Positions 47,795-57,891 of a DNA stretch of 64,000 bases are shown here, one piece after another. Location: contig NZ_JMPJ01000064.1 of NCBI RefSeq assembly GCF_000735345.1, positions 168,271-232,270 of the forward strand, given 5' to 3'. Made by a program: the position numbers and the translations under genes. Below the pieces are notes generated by a model. It was not told where the DNA came from and did not search any database. It worked only from the letters and a program-made list of their open reading frames with translations. Numbering within the stretch: position 1 is the stretch's first letter; every line of letters begins with the position of its first letter. The DNA is from Ewingella americana ATCC 33852 (GTDB taxonomy: Bacteria; Pseudomonadota; Gammaproteobacteria; Enterobacterales; Enterobacteriaceae).

Positions 47795-48793
47795 ATGCGT
47801 AAATCAACTCTCTGGGCGGCCGCCGCCCTGACCACGCTGGCCTCGGCCACCACGTTCGCCGCTGACCTGCCGGGTAAAGGCGTCACCGCCACCCCGATTC
47901 AGAGCACCATCAGTGAAGAGACCTTCCAGACGCTGCTGGTCAGCAAGGCGCTGGAAAAACTGGGTTATGACGTTCAGCCAATTCGCGAAGTGGACTACAA
48001 CGTGGGCTACACCACCATCGCCGCCGGTGATGCCACTTTCACCGCCGTAAACTGGTCGCCGTTGCATGACGAAATGTACAAAGCCGCCGGTGGCGACAAG
48101 ACCTTCTATCGCGAAGGGACCTATGTCAACGGCGCCGCGCAGGGTTACCTGATCGACAAGAAAACCGCCGAGAAGTACCACATCACCAATATCGAACAGC
48201 TGAAAGATCCCAAAATCGCCAAGCTGTTTGACACCAACGGTGATGGCAAAGCAGACCTGACGGGCTGTACGCCGGGCTGGGGCTGTGAGGCCGCGCTGAA
48301 TGAACAGCTGAAAGCCTACGGTTTGGAAAAAACCGTCAATCACAATCAGGGCAACTACTCGGCGATGATCGCCGACACCATCACCCGTTATAAAGAAGGT
48401 AAACCTATCTTCTATTACACGTGGACGCCGTACTGGGTCAGCGACGTGTTAGTGCCGGGTAAAGACGTGCTGTGGATGCAGGTGCCGTTCTCCGTAGTTC
48501 CGGGAGAGAAAGACGCCGACACCGCGCTGCCGAATGGCAAAAACTACGGTTTCAAAGTCAGCACCATGCACATCGTCGCGAACAAGAAATGGGCCGAAGC
48601 TAACCCAGCCGCCGCCAAACTGTTCGCCATCATGCAGTTGCCTCTGAAAGACATCAACGCACAGAACTCAGCGATGCACGCAGGTCAAAGTTCTGAAGCG
48701 GATATCAACAACCAGACCGACGGTTGGATCAAAGCTCACCAAGCCACCTTCGATGGCTGGGTAAAAGAAGCGGCCGCGGCAGCGAAGTCGTAA
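47795..48793 (+). CDS. proX: Glycine betaine-binding protein ProX, second copy (canonical)
   Basis: 332-aa binding protein, closer to E. coli ProX than the preceding gene: [38 protein letters not shown], in pieces, then [32 protein letters not shown] and [11 protein letters not shown] keep the three Trp boxes that hold betaine. Signal peptide ends at TFA. It forms a tandem pair with the copy upstream and is followed by a terminator, so proVWXX is a four-gene unit. Confidence 0.95.
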   Translation: MRKSTLWAAAALTTLASATTFAADLPGKGVTATPIQSTISEETFQTLLVSKALEKLGYDVQPIREVDYNVGYTTIAAGDATFTAVNWSPLHDEMYKAAGGDKTFYREGTYVNGAAQGYLIDKKTAEKYHITNIEQLKDPKIAKLFDTNGDGKADLTGCTPGWGCEAALNEQLKAYGLEKTVNHNQGNYSAMIADTITRYKEGKPIFYYTWTPYWVSDVLVPGKDVLWMQVPFSVVPGEKDADTALPNGKNYGFKVSTMHIVANKKWAEANPAAAKLFAIMQLPLKDINAQNSAMHAGQSSEADINNQTDGWIKAHQATFDGWVKEAAAAAKS

Positions 48794-48839
48794 CAGCTTC
48801 TTTATAAACGCCTCGAGTTCTCATGGGGTGAAGTCGACC

Positions 48840-48872
48840 AAGGCGCTGAATGATTATTCAGCGCCTTTTTAT
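48840..48872. terminator. Terminator of the proU operon / LysR 3' end
   Basis: Stem AGGCGCTGAAT / ATTCAGCGCCT, loop GATT, tail TTTTATTTTT. It overlaps the stop of the convergent LysR gene. Confidence 0.9.
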
Positions 48873-49744
48873 TTTTCCTCCTCCTGAGCAAAGGCCAAAA
48901 AGCGTTCGGCGGCGGTGGAGAGGCTGTTTTGCCAGACGCACAACACTTGTCGGCGCGGGGCGTTTTCGATAGGAACCGAGATCAGGTCTTTGGCGTGTTG
49001 GGCGTGAGACAGCGGCACAATGCCCGCCGCCAGCGAGCGGCGAACGATGCTTTCCAGCCACTCGATGTGGTCGATTTCAAAGCTGACGTGGCGAGTGATC
49101 CCCGCTTCGCTAAAGGCGCTGTCGGTTTGCCGCCTTGCTCCGGCTCCGGCATAGAAGTCCACCAGCGGCACCTGCGCCAGCTCGCTGAGGGTCAGCTGCG
49201 GGCAGTTGGCGTAGGGATGCGTTGGGCTGAGCAGCGCCACCAGCGGTTCGTCGGCCAGCAGGCGGTTGGGCAAACGCAGCGCGGCGCTGTCTCCCGGCCA
49301 TAAACCGACAAAGGCGACGTCGGTGCGCAGCTGTTGCACATCCTCCAGCAGCTTCTCGCTCATCGCGACATACATGCGGATATTCACCCGTGGGTAGCGC
49401 TTGGTAAAGCTCGCCAATTGGCCAATAACATCTATCGCGTTAAGCGTTGAAATAATGCCGACGGTCAGGGTGCCGCTCACCTCGCCTTTCAAGGCGTCCA
49501 TGGTATCCAGCAGATGGGTTTGCGCGGCGAGTAACTGCTCCGCTGGCCCGATAAACGCTCGCCCCGCCTCGGTCAATCTCACCTGCCGCGAGGTGCGCTC
49601 AAACAGCACGCAGCCTAGCTCTTCTTCCAATTTGGCTATCTGGTGGCTGAGGGCCGACTGCACCGTATGGCAGCGCTGGGCCGCACGGGTGAAATTCTGT
49701 TCTTGCGCCACGGCTAGGGCAAAACGGATCTGTTTGAGGTTCAT
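48869..49744 (-). CDS. LysR-type regulator of the ygaY-like transporter (presumed)
   Basis: 291-aa LysR protein. The HTH is FTRAAQRCHTVQSALSHQIAKLEEEL and the effector domain starts GEVSGTLTVGIISTLNAIDV. Divergent from an MFS gene (145 bases between starts), so it likely controls it. Inducer unknown. Convergent with the second proX, sharing a terminator with it. Confidence 0.9.
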   Translation of the reverse strand: MNLKQIRFALAVAQEQNFTRAAQRCHTVQSALSHQIAKLEEELGCVLFERTSRQVRLTEAGRAFIGPAEQLLAAQTHLLDTMDALKGEVSGTLTVGIISTLNAIDVIGQLASFTKRYPRVNIRMYVAMSEKLLEDVQQLRTDVAFVGLWPGDSAALRLPNRLLADEPLVALLSPTHPYANCPQLTLSELAQVPLVDFYAGAGARRQTDSAFSEAGITRHVSFEIDHIEWLESIVRRSLAAGIVPLSHAQHAKDLISVPIENAPRRQVLCVWQNSLSTAAERFLAFAQEEEK

Positions 49745-49888
49745 CGATTCATCGCGAAATGAGATAGTTAAGATGAAAATTATACATTGGTTTACTATTT
49801 ATAGCTGGGTGATACTCGCCCTCGCTCAATGTGGCGCAACGCCGCGAATGGGCCAAAACCTGCTTCCCTCTCTAAAAATGAAAACAAA

Positions 49889-51073
49889 ATGACTAATTCA
49901 ACCAAACATTCTCCTCTCACACCGGGGCTGATCATTCTGCTGGCGATAGCCACGGGTCTGGCGGTCGCCAGTAACTACTATCCGCAACCTCTGCTGGAAA
50001 CCATCGCTCGCGCCTTTGGTTTGTCGGTCAATCAGGCCGGTTTTATCGTCACTATCGCCCAGCTCGGCTATGCCTGCGGCCTGATGTTTATTGTCCCGCT
50101 GGGCGATATGTTCGAGCGCCGCAAGCTTATCGTGGTGATGACCGCCCTCTCCGCCGCCGGCCTGTTTATCACCGCGATGGCCCCGACGCTGACTATTATG
50201 CTTATTGGTACCGCGCTGACCGGGCTGTTCTCGGTGGTGGCGCAGATTCTGGTACCGCTGGCCGCCACGCTGGCTGAACCGGCGAAACGCGGCAAAGTAG
50301 TCGGGCTGATTATGTCCGGCCTGCTGCTGGGTATTCTGCTGGCGCGAACCGTGGCGGGCGCGCTGGCGCAGCTTGGCGGCTGGCGCACCGTCTACTGGGT
50401 AGCCAGCGTGCTGATGCTGATAATGGCGGTCGTGCTTTGGCGCCGTCTGCCGACCCACAAACAGCACACTGACCTGAACTACGGCCAGCTGTTGAAATCC
50501 ATTTTTAGCCTGTTCTTCAAGACGCCGGTGCTGCGTACCCGCGCCTTGATCGGCCTGTGCTCCTTCGCCAACTTCAGCATTTTGTGGACCTCAATGGCCT
50601 TCTTGCTGGCGGGCCCGGCCTATGGTTATTCCGAAGGGGTGATTGGGCTGTTCGGCTTGGTCGGCGCGGCGGGCGCATTGGCGGCAACTCGCGCCGGGCA
50701 GTTGGCGGATAAAGGCAAGGCGCACCTGACCACCACCTATGGCCTGATTCTGATCTTGCTGTCATGGGCGGCAATCGCCTACGGCCAGCACTCGGTTGTC
50801 TCGCTGATCATCGGCATTATCGTGCTGGATTTGGCGGCGCAGGGTGTGCACATCACCAACCAGAGCGTGATTTATAAGTCGATGCCGGAGGCGCGTAACC
50901 GCCTCACCGCAGGTTACATGACCACCTATTTCATCGGCGGCGCGATAGGTTCGGTCGTCTCTGCCTCAGCCTTCCAGTGGGCCGGATGGTATGGCGTTTC
51001 CGCCGCTGGCGTGGTGATGAGTACCCTAAACCTGCTGGTCTGGTGGTCGGGCTACAAGTACAAAATGGCCTGA
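49889..51073 (+). CDS. ygaY: MFS transporter, YgaY-like
   Basis: 394-aa, 12-helix major facilitator. Start ATG 49889 with only a weak ribosome site. Typical loop motif FIVPLGDMFERRKLIV between helices 2 and 3, and IVLDLAAQGVHITNQSVIYK. In E. coli the gene at this place after proX is ygaY, a broken gene; here the frame is intact. The substrate is unknown; relatives are drug or sugar efflux pumps. Presumably under the divergent LysR regulator. Confidence 0.82.
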   Translation: MTNSTKHSPLTPGLIILLAIATGLAVASNYYPQPLLETIARAFGLSVNQAGFIVTIAQLGYACGLMFIVPLGDMFERRKLIVVMTALSAAGLFITAMAPTLTIMLIGTALTGLFSVVAQILVPLAATLAEPAKRGKVVGLIMSGLLLGILLARTVAGALAQLGGWRTVYWVASVLMLIMAVVLWRRLPTHKQHTDLNYGQLLKSIFSLFFKTPVLRTRALIGLCSFANFSILWTSMAFLLAGPAYGYSEGVIGLFGLVGAAGALAATRAGQLADKGKAHLTTTYGLILILLSWAAIAYGQHSVVSLIIGIIVLDLAAQGVHITNQSVIYKSMPEARNRLTAGYMTTYFIGGAIGSVVSASAFQWAGWYGVSAAGVVMSTLNLLVWWSGYKYKMA

Positions 51074-51111
51074 AGCCCAGCCTGGCTAAGCCTTTATAAA
51101 AACTGACAAAC

Positions 51112-51175
51112 GGGGGCAATCATCACGCCCCCTGATTAGCATGCAAATAATAATGGAGGAAATTTATTTTCCTCC
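51112..51175. repeat. Two short inverted repeats after ygaY
   Basis: GGGGGC / GCCCCC (51112-51117 and 51127-51132) and GGAGGAAA / TTTCCTCC (51155-51162 and 51168-51175). Neither is followed by a T run. They may end or protect the MFS message. Confidence 0.4.
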
Positions 51176-51266
51176 GAGGGTGTTATCACTACTGACAGTC
51201 TGGTAATGTTTGCGCTATAAATTATTCATGAACGATATACATCGTTGACGCCGCACCGACTGTCCT

Positions 51267-51533
51267 ATGCAAACCCACAGAGTCTTAAAAACGACACTTA
51301 CCCCGCATGACGCTTTGTGCACGCTGGGAATGGTTGACGGTCCGCCCATCACTACTGGTTATCTCCCTTTCGCATTCCCTTTTGCCTTTGGCGGCCTTTT
51401 CGCGCCCGTCAATTCGCGCTTTTTGGCGCCGTTTTCCTTGGGCAGGCGTTTAGATTCTGGTTGCTACCAGACAGAAAAACATTCGTTGGTCGAGGCGCAA
51501 TTCCGCCAGTGGAACGTATTACCTTTCGAATAA
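51267..51533 (+). CDS. Doubtful 88-aa open frame before emrR
   Basis: Open frame beginning MQTHRVLKTTLTPHDALC and ending in WNVLPFE, Phe/Leu/Pro-rich. There is no ribosome site and no recognised family. It could be chance, or a leader reading frame in the emr upstream region. The rest of 51074-51643 holds only the inverted repeats and the emrR promoter region. Confidence 0.2.
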   Translation: MQTHRVLKTTLTPHDALCTLGMVDGPPITTGYLPFAFPFAFGGLFAPVNSRFLAPFSLGRRLDSGCYQTEKHSLVEAQFRQWNVLPFE

Positions 51534-51607
51534 TTCACCGGAGTTATGAATCACACTTATTGCTAAAGTTTTGGTGATTCCTGACATTGATATTACTAAT
51601 TACGATC

Positions 51608-51627
51608 GTTACTATGTCAACCGTAAC
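51608..51627 (+). promoter_or_regulatory. Putative EmrR operator
   Basis: Imperfect dyad with outer arms GTTAC (51608-51612) and GTAAC (51623-51627), ending 16 bases before the emrR start. MarR-family EmrR binds a dyad near its own promoter in E. coli. The match is by position and symmetry only. Confidence 0.35.
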
Positions 51628-51643
51628 TAATGAGGCTTCTCAT

Positions 51644-52165
51644 ATGGACAGCTCGTTCGCGCCAATTGAAAACATGTTAAATATCCGCGCCAAGAAACAG
51701 AAAGATTTCCCTTATCAGGAAATTTTGCTGACTCGGTTGTCGATGCACATGCAAAGTAAATTGTTAGAAAATCGCAATAAGATGCTGAAAGCACAGGGTA
51801 TTAATGAAACGCTGTTTATGGCGCTTCTGACTCTGGATGCTCAGGAGAGCCACAGCATTCAGCCTTCAGAGCTGAGTTCCGCACTGGGTTCTTCGCGTAC
51901 CAACGCCACCCGTATTGCCGATGAACTGGAGAAGCGCGGCTGGATTGAGCGCCGTGAGAGCGATAATGACCGTCGATGCCTACATTTGCATTTAACGACG
52001 GATGGCGAAGCTTTCATCCAGAAGGTTTTACCGCCTCAACATAAGTGCCTGCATTTCCTTTGGTCGACTCTTGATGCTGATGAACAAAAGCAGTTGGAAA
52101 TCCTGACTCGCAAATTGTTAACCCGCCTCGATCAGATGGATGTCACCGCGACACAATTTTTCTAA
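51644..52165 (+). CDS. emrR: MarR-family repressor EmrR (MprA)
   Basis: 173 aa from ATG 51644 (GAGG site). The central part is almost identical to E. coli Mpr[43 protein letters not shown], in pieces, then the winged [42 protein letters not shown]. It represses the emr pump genes and is relieved by uncouplers and drugs. First gene of the emrR-OMF-emrA-emrB operon. Confidence 0.97.
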   Translation: MDSSFAPIENMLNIRAKKQKDFPYQEILLTRLSMHMQSKLLENRNKMLKAQGINETLFMALLTLDAQESHSIQPSELSSALGSSRTNATRIADELEKRGWIERRESDNDRRCLHLHLTTDGEAFIQKVLPPQHKCLHFLWSTLDADEQKQLEILTRKLLTRLDQMDVTATQFF

Positions 52166-52187
52166 TTTCTGTTCAGGTAAACCACAC

Positions 52188-53642
52188 ATGTCACTCCAAG
52201 CCAGCTGGAGACTTACGCCGCTGTTCGCCGTTCTGTTATTGGCGGGCTGCGCCTCCAGCGATAATCTCGCTCCGCAGTCAACCTTGCTGGATACCCAGCA
52301 GTTGAAACTGGCACAACCGAAAGTCAGTTCAATGGCGATAAGCCCGCAGTGGTGGCGCAGTCTTAATGACCCGCAACTTGATGCCCTGATGACGACGACA
52401 TTGCAAAATTCGCCGTCACTGCGTCAGGCCGCGGCTCGCGTACGCGAAGCGCAAAGCATCCTTGGAGGCGCTCACGCGGCGCAGACCCCGAATATTGATG
52501 CTACGGCTTCTCGGCGTCGCGAACGTATTTCCCAAAATACCATCCCGCCTTTCCTGACCAGCTACCCGTCAGCGCCTATCTATGACACCAGTAACGCGCT
52601 CGGGCTGAACTTCAACTATGAGCTGGACTGGTGGGGCAAGTTCCAAAATCAGGTCAATGCTGCCAAAGCGCAGGTTGACTCCGCCCGCGCCGAGCAGGCT
52701 CAGGCCGCGCTTAATCTGACCAGCTCCGTCGCCTCTGCTTATTATCAGTTGCAGGCCAATCTGGCGGTGCAGAAAGTCTTGAAGCAGGAAGTCGACAACA
52801 ATCAGCGTCTGGCCGATTTGCGTAAAGCGCAGTATCAGGCGGGGATCTACGGCGTGGACGTGCCGCAGCAGATTCAGGCTCAGGCCGACAGCGCCAAGCA
52901 GCAGCTGATTGAATCGCAATCCCAGATTGATCAACTGAAACACCAGTTGGCGGCTCTTGCAGGTCAAGGTCCTGACGCGATGAATAATCTGCGCGAAGTG
53001 TCGCTGCCTGCCGACGATGCTATCTCGCCGAAGAGTGAATTGACGCTGGACTTGCTGGGTAAACGCCCGGACATTGCCGCGCAGCGCTCGCTGGTTGAAT
53101 CCTATTTGCAGACCGTCAAAGCCACTAAGAAAGAGTTCTACCCAAGCCTGACTATCAGCGCCTTTGCCGGGTTGAACACCACTGACTACGGCGGTACGCA
53201 CCCGAACCTGTTAGAAGCAGCGAGCAAGGCGTGGAACATCACACCGGCCCTCTCTCTGCCAATCTTCCACGGCGGCGAATTGCGTTCCCAGTTAGCCGGG
53301 GACTCCGCGCGCTACGACGAGTCAGTGGAGTCTTATAACCAGACTATCCTGACTGCGGTTCAGCAAACGGCTGATGCCATGACCGTCGCTCAAAGCAGCG
53401 CGGCTCAGTTGCAGCAAGCCTCTTCTGCCGTGAAGTCGATTGAAGATGTCTATCGGGTGGCGGATGCGCGTTATAGAGCCGGGGTGATTGGGCGCGATGA
53501 ACTGCTCACCAGCCAGTCCGCCTTGTTGCAGCAGCAACAGACGCAGTTGAATGCCAGCAGCAACTTGTTGCAGGCAAAAATCAGTCTAATTCGCGAGCTC
53601 GGCGGCGGTTATCAGGCCCCGGCAGCGGACAAAAACCAATAA
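52188..53642 (+). CDS. Outer-membrane efflux channel lipoprotein (NodT/OMF family) in the emr operon
   Basis: 484 aa from ATG 52188. The signal peptide ends in a lipobox LLLAGC (Cys about residue 22). Two OEP repeats follow, with coiled-coil tunnel helices (TSSVASAYYQLQANLAVQKV and ESYNQTILTAVQQTADAMTV) and the conserved LLGKRPDIAAQRSLVE. It is a TolC-type channel of the NodT/OprM lipoprotein group. E. coli emrRAB has no such gene and uses TolC, so this operon encodes its own tripartite pump. It lies 22 bases after emrR and 29 before the emrA start. Confidence 0.92.
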   Translation: MSLQASWRLTPLFAVLLLAGCASSDNLAPQSTLLDTQQLKLAQPKVSSMAISPQWWRSLNDPQLDALMTTTLQNSPSLRQAAARVREAQSILGGAHAAQTPNIDATASRRRERISQNTIPPFLTSYPSAPIYDTSNALGLNFNYELDWWGKFQNQVNAAKAQVDSARAEQAQAALNLTSSVASAYYQLQANLAVQKVLKQEVDNNQRLADLRKAQYQAGIYGVDVPQQIQAQADSAKQQLIESQSQIDQLKHQLAALAGQGPDAMNNLREVSLPADDAISPKSELTLDLLGKRPDIAAQRSLVESYLQTVKATKKEFYPSLTISAFAGLNTTDYGGTHPNLLEAASKAWNITPALSLPIFHGGELRSQLAGDSARYDESVESYNQTILTAVQQTADAMTVAQSSAAQLQQASSAVKSIEDVYRVADARYRAGVIGRDELLTSQSALLQQQQTQLNASSNLLQAKISLIRELGGGYQAPAADKNQ

Positions 53643-53671
53643 TAAAAACCTAAGCGTGGATGGAGAAAACC

Positions 53672-54868
53672 ATGAGCGATAATGCGGGCATTCAGTCAAC
53701 GCCTCCGCAGGAGCCGGTTGCGACTAAGCAGCCACATAACAAGAAGAAATCACGCAAAATTGCCTTGCTGTTCTTAACGGGTGTGTTTGTCATCATCGCC
53801 ATCGCCTACTTGATTTACTGGCTGCTGGTGTTGCGTCATTTCCAAAGTACCGATGACGCCTACGTCGCCGGTAACCAAGTGCAGATCATGGCTCAGGTAT
53901 CGGGTAGCGTGACCGACGTGAACTTTGATAGCACCGACTACGTCAAGAAAGGCGACACGCTGGTCGTATTAGACCCGACTGACGCCCAACAGGCTTTCGA
54001 GCGCGCCAAAACCGCGCTGGCCAATAGCGTGCGTCAAACGCACCAGTCAATCATCAATGGCCGTCAATATCAGGCGAACGTTGCCCTGCGCCAGACCCAG
54101 CTGAAACAGGCTGAAGCTGACCTGAAACGCCGCGTGGTACTAGGAAGCGTCGATGCGATTGGTCGCGAAGAGCTGCAACATGCTCATGATGCCGTAGACA
54201 CCGCCAAGGCCCAGCTCGACGTTGCCGTGCAGCAGTACAACGCCAATCAGGCGATGATCCTCAATACCCCGGTTGATAAACAGCCGCAGGTGTTGCAGGC
54301 CGCCGCACAGGTGCGCGATGCCTGGTTATCCCTGCAACGTACCAAAGTGGTCAGCCCAATCGACGGTCTGGTTTCACGCCGTACAGTGCAGGTAGGTCAG
54401 CAAATCACCCCAGGAACCGCGCTGATGGCAGTAGTTCCAGCCAATCACGTATGGGTGGATGCTAACTTCAAAGAGACTCAGCTGGCGAACATGCGTATCG
54501 GCCAATCCGCTACCGTGGTCAGCGATATGTACGGCGACGACGTGACCTATAAAGGCAAAGTGGTCGGGATGGATATGGGTACCGGCGGCGCGTTCTCCCT
54601 GCTGCCTGCTCAGAACGCCACCGGTAACTGGATCAAAGTGGTTCAGCGCCTGCCAGTGCGTATTCAGCTCGATGACGAACAAGTGGCGAAACACCCGCTG
54701 CGCATTGGCTTGTCCACGCTGGTGACGGTCGATACCCAAGACCTGAACGGCTTGGTGCTGGCAGATAAAGTGCGTACCGAACCTCTGTACCAGACTACCG
54801 CGCTGACGCTGGATCTGGCACCGGTTAACGCCATTATTGCTGATGTGATCAACGCCAATGCTGGCTAA
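53672..54868 (+). CDS. emrA: Multidrug efflux membrane fusion protein EmrA
   Basis: 398 aa from ATG 53672 (GGAGAA site; frame opens at 53660). One N-terminal membrane helix (KIALLFLTGVFVIIAIAYLIYW), then the HlyD-type lipoyl/coiled-coil architecture: TDDAYVAGNQVQIMAQVSGS, IGREELQHAHDAVDTAKAQLD, SPIDGLVSRRTVQVGQQITP and VWVDANFKETQLANMRIGQ, close to E. coli EmrA. Links EmrB in the inner membrane to the outer-membrane channel. Confidence 0.97.
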   Translation: MSDNAGIQSTPPQEPVATKQPHNKKKSRKIALLFLTGVFVIIAIAYLIYWLLVLRHFQSTDDAYVAGNQVQIMAQVSGSVTDVNFDSTDYVKKGDTLVVLDPTDAQQAFERAKTALANSVRQTHQSIINGRQYQANVALRQTQLKQAEADLKRRVVLGSVDAIGREELQHAHDAVDTAKAQLDVAVQQYNANQAMILNTPVDKQPQVLQAAAQVRDAWLSLQRTKVVSPIDGLVSRRTVQVGQQITPGTALMAVVPANHVWVDANFKETQLANMRIGQSATVVSDMYGDDVTYKGKVVGMDMGTGGAFSLLPAQNATGNWIKVVQRLPVRIQLDDEQVAKHPLRIGLSTLVTVDTQDLNGLVLADKVRTEPLYQTTALTLDLAPVNAIIADVINANAG

Positions 54869-54885
54869 AGGCTTCGGAGGCCAAT

Positions 54886-56430
54886 GTGGATAAGAAACCA
54901 CTCGTCGGCGCGCCGTTAGCTTGGATGACGGTGGCGCTGTCGTTGGCCACGTTTATGCAGGTGCTGGACTCTACCATCGCCAACGTGGCTATTCCGACCA
55001 TTGCCGGCAACCTCGGTGCCTCGAACTCACAGGGTACTTGGGTTATCACCTCGTTCGGGGTGGCAAACGCCATCTCGATCCCGATCACCGGCTGGCTGGC
55101 GAAGCGCATCGGCGAGGTCAAACTGTTCCTGTGGTCGACGGTGCTGTTTGCCTTCGCCTCATGGCTGTGCGGCATCTCCAACAGCCTTGAAATGCTGATT
55201 TTCTTCCGTGTATTGCAGGGCGTGGTGGCAGGTCCACTGATCCCGCTGTCACAAAGTTTATTACTGAATAACTACCCGCCAGCCAAGCGAAGTACCGCCT
55301 TAGCGCTATGGTCGATGACGGTGATCGTGGCGCCAATTTGCGGCCCGATCCTCGGCGGTTATATCAGTGATAACTACCACTGGGGTTGGATCTTCTTCAT
55401 CAACGTGCCGATCGGTATCGCCGTGGTGGCCTTGACGCTGAAAACCCTTAAAGGGCGCGAAACGGCAACGCAGATCCGGCCAATCGACAGCGTTGGGCTG
55501 GTGCTGCTGGTGCTGGGGATCGGCTGCTTGCAGGTGATGCTCGACCGGGGCAAAGAGCTCGACTGGTTCAACTCCACGGAAATCATCGTGCTTGCCGCCG
55601 TGGCGGTGGTGGCGCTCTGCTTCCTGGTGGTTTGGGAGTTGACGGACGACCACCCGATAGTCGACCTGTCGCTATTTAAGTCGCGAAACTTCACCATCGG
55701 CGTGCTCTGTATCAGTCTGGCTTACATGCTCTACTTCGGCGCAATCGTTCTGTTGCCGCAGTTACTGCAAGAGGTCTATGGGTATACCGCGACCTGGGCG
55801 GGTCTGGCATCCGCGCCGGTGGGGATATTGCCGGTAGTGATGTCGCCGATCATCGGCCGCTTCGCCCACCGGCTGGACATGCGTAAGCTGATCACCTTCA
55901 GCTTTATCATGTACGCGGTGTGCTTCTACTGGCGAGCTTACACCTTCGAACCGGGCATGGACTTTGGCGCTTCGGCGTGGCCGCAGTTTATTCAGGGCTT
56001 TGCCGTCGGCTGCTTCTTTATGCCACTGACCACCATCATTCTGTCCGGCTTGCCGCCAGAACGCATGGCGGCGGCGTCCAGCTTGTCGAACTTTATTCGT
56101 ACGCTGGCCGGCTCGATTGGCACGTCGATCACCACCACCATGTGGTCCAATCGCGAGTCGCTGCACCATGCGCACTTGAGTGAGAACATCACACCGTTCA
56201 ACCCAGAGGCGCAGCAGACCTATCAGCAGTTGGAAGGGATGGGAATGAGCCACCAGCAGGCGTCAGGCTGGATTGCGCGGGAGATTACCAATCAGGGGCT
56301 GATCATCTCTGCCAATGAGATTTTCTGGCTATCCGGTGGAGCCTTCTTGGTGTTGCTGGTCTTAATCTGGTTTGCCCGACCTCCGTTTGGCGGTGCGGGT
56401 GGCAGCAAGGACGGTGGCGGTGCGCACTAA
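54886..56430 (+). CDS. emrB: Multidrug efflux MFS transporter EmrB (DHA2 family)
   Basis: 514-aa, 14-helix proton antiporter of the DHA2 family. Start is GTG with a GGAGG site. Motifs: ATFMQVLDSTIANVAIPTIA (motif D1), GWLAKRIGEVKLFLW (motif A) and LWSMTVIVAPICGPILGGYI (motif C), nearly identical to E. coli EmrB. Extrudes hydrophobic uncouplers and drugs with EmrA and, here, probably the operon's own outer-membrane lipoprotein. A bidirectional terminator follows; in E. coli luxS comes next, but here yfiF does. Confidence 0.98.
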   Translation: MDKKPLVGAPLAWMTVALSLATFMQVLDSTIANVAIPTIAGNLGASNSQGTWVITSFGVANAISIPITGWLAKRIGEVKLFLWSTVLFAFASWLCGISNSLEMLIFFRVLQGVVAGPLIPLSQSLLLNNYPPAKRSTALALWSMTVIVAPICGPILGGYISDNYHWGWIFFINVPIGIAVVALTLKTLKGRETATQIRPIDSVGLVLLVLGIGCLQVMLDRGKELDWFNSTEIIVLAAVAVVALCFLVVWELTDDHPIVDLSLFKSRNFTIGVLCISLAYMLYFGAIVLLPQLLQEVYGYTATWAGLASAPVGILPVVMSPIIGRFAHRLDMRKLITFSFIMYAVCFYWRAYTFEPGMDFGASAWPQFIQGFAVGCFFMPLTTIILSGLPPERMAAASSLSNFIRTLAGSIGTSITTTMWSNRESLHHAHLSENITPFNPEAQQTYQQLEGMGMSHQQASGWIAREITNQGLIISANEIFWLSGGAFLVLLVLIWFARPPFGGAGGSKDGGGAH

Positions 56431-56471
56431 GCCGCTGATTGAATAGGCTTTTCGCCAAGTAAATCACAAAT

Positions 56472-56500
56472 AAAAAGGACGCCCTGAGGCGTCCTTTTTT
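56472..56500. terminator. Bidirectional terminator emrB / yfiF
   Basis: Stem AAAAGGACGCC / GGCGTCCTTTT with loop CTGA and T6 tail, between convergent genes. Confidence 0.9.
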
Positions 56501-56530
56501 AATGCTTACGGCGAGTGAATCTGCCGGGAA

Positions 56531-57664
56531 TTACCCCTGATTCTGACGCCACCAGTCGGCCAGCAGGATGCCGGTTGCAACAGATACGTTCAGACTTTCC
56601 ACTTTACCGGTACCACCGATAGAGATGTTGATGTCACCCTGCTGCCATGCGCTATCGGACAGGCCGTCGCTCTCTTCACCCAGCACCAACACAATTTTGG
56701 CTGGCAGTTCGGCTTTGCCGAGCGCGGTGCCTTTGTGGCTGGAAGTGGTCACGATGGTGTAACCGGCTTTGCGGAAGCTAGCCAGCACGTCGAGGAAGTT
56801 GTCAGCGCTAATGGCTTTAACGTGTTCCGCGCCGCCTTCGGCAGTACGCACCGCAGCACCAGACTCCAACAGAGCCGGGTCTTGGACCAGCAAACCTTTC
56901 ACGCCGAAGTGCGCGCAGCTACGCATAATGCCGCCGAGGTTGTGCGGGTTACCGACGTTTTCCAGCGCCAGTACGCAATCTTTCGCCGGAGCCGTTTGCA
57001 GGTAAGTTTCTGCATCCAAGCCCTGACGTTTTTTGATCAAGAAGCAAACGCCGCCGTGGTGCTCAGTACCAGAGGCTTTCGCCAGCTCGTCATCTTCAAC
57101 CACGTGGTACGCTTTGCGATTCGCCGCCATCCAGCGCAGTGCTTCACGGAAACGTGGCGTCACAGACTGCACGAACCAAGCGCGAACGATAGAGTCAGGA
57201 CGGCTAGCGAACAGTGCCTGACAGGCGTTTTCGCCGTAAACACGCGTCTCTTCCTGACGCTGACGACGCAGCTGCTCGGGATCGATAAAGCTCTTGCCGC
57301 TGATACCACCGTGGTCCGGAGCAGACTCATCGTCTGGCGCGCGGGAAACGGTTTTCCACGGAGAAGAATACGGGCCGTCATCGTCACGCGTGGAACGCGC
57401 AGGACGAGGTGCATCACGACCTGAACGCTGCGGGCGAGCATCGCCACGACGTGCGTCAGGACCGCGTGAATCACCACGGTTATCGCTGCTACGACGCTCA
57501 TTGCGGCGGGCATCGTCTGGACGGGAGCCTTGGCGAGGTTTATCGCCTGGACGTCCTTTATTGTTGGAAGGACGTTTATCGTTGTTGCGGTTATCGCCGT
57601 CGTCGTCACTGCGGACGTACATCACTTTGACTTTGCCGTTTTTGCCACTGAATGAATCGTTCAT
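56531..57664 (-). CDS. yfiF: SpoU/TrmH-family RNA 2'-O-methyltransferase YfiF (TrmG)
   Basis: 377 aa from ATG 57664 with a GGAGAG site (a GTG four codons upstream is the alternative). The N-terminal ~120 residues are low-complexity, rich in Arg/Asp/Asn/Ser ([20 protein letters not shown]), a likely RNA-binding tail. After it come a substrate-binding domain ([20 protein letters not shown]) and the SPOUT knot with [32 protein letters not shown] and [21 protein letters not shown] ribose methylation is the family activity. In E. coli it stands between ung and trxC; here ung is 52 kb away. Confidence 0.95.
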   Translation of the reverse strand: MNDSFSGKNGKVKVMYVRSDDDGDNRNNDKRPSNNKGRPGDKPRQGSRPDDARRNERRSSDNRGDSRGPDARRGDARPQRSGRDAPRPARSTRDDDGPYSSPWKTVSRAPDDESAPDHGGISGKSFIDPEQLRRQRQEETRVYGENACQALFASRPDSIVRAWFVQSVTPRFREALRWMAANRKAYHVVEDDELAKASGTEHHGGVCFLIKKRQGLDAETYLQTAPAKDCVLALENVGNPHNLGGIMRSCAHFGVKGLLVQDPALLESGAAVRTAEGGAEHVKAISADNFLDVLASFRKAGYTIVTTSSHKGTALGKAELPAKIVLVLGEESDGLSDSAWQQGDINISIGGTGKVESLNVSVATGILLADWWRQNQG

Positions 57665-57891
57665 TTCTCTCTCCACCTACGCGCAGGGCGCGAAGATTAC
57701 CTGATGTCTGGGTGCTAAGCCACTTGCTTTGGACCAAAAGCTTAAAACTATCGTATTCATTGAATAAACCACGTTGTCCACCCGCCCGCATCTCTCCATA
57801 CTTACAACAAATAAGTAACATATCAGCCCCGCGGTTACCGCTACAGGTTCGGGTTGATCCGATCCCATTTGAGCAATACAGAGGCTATTTT

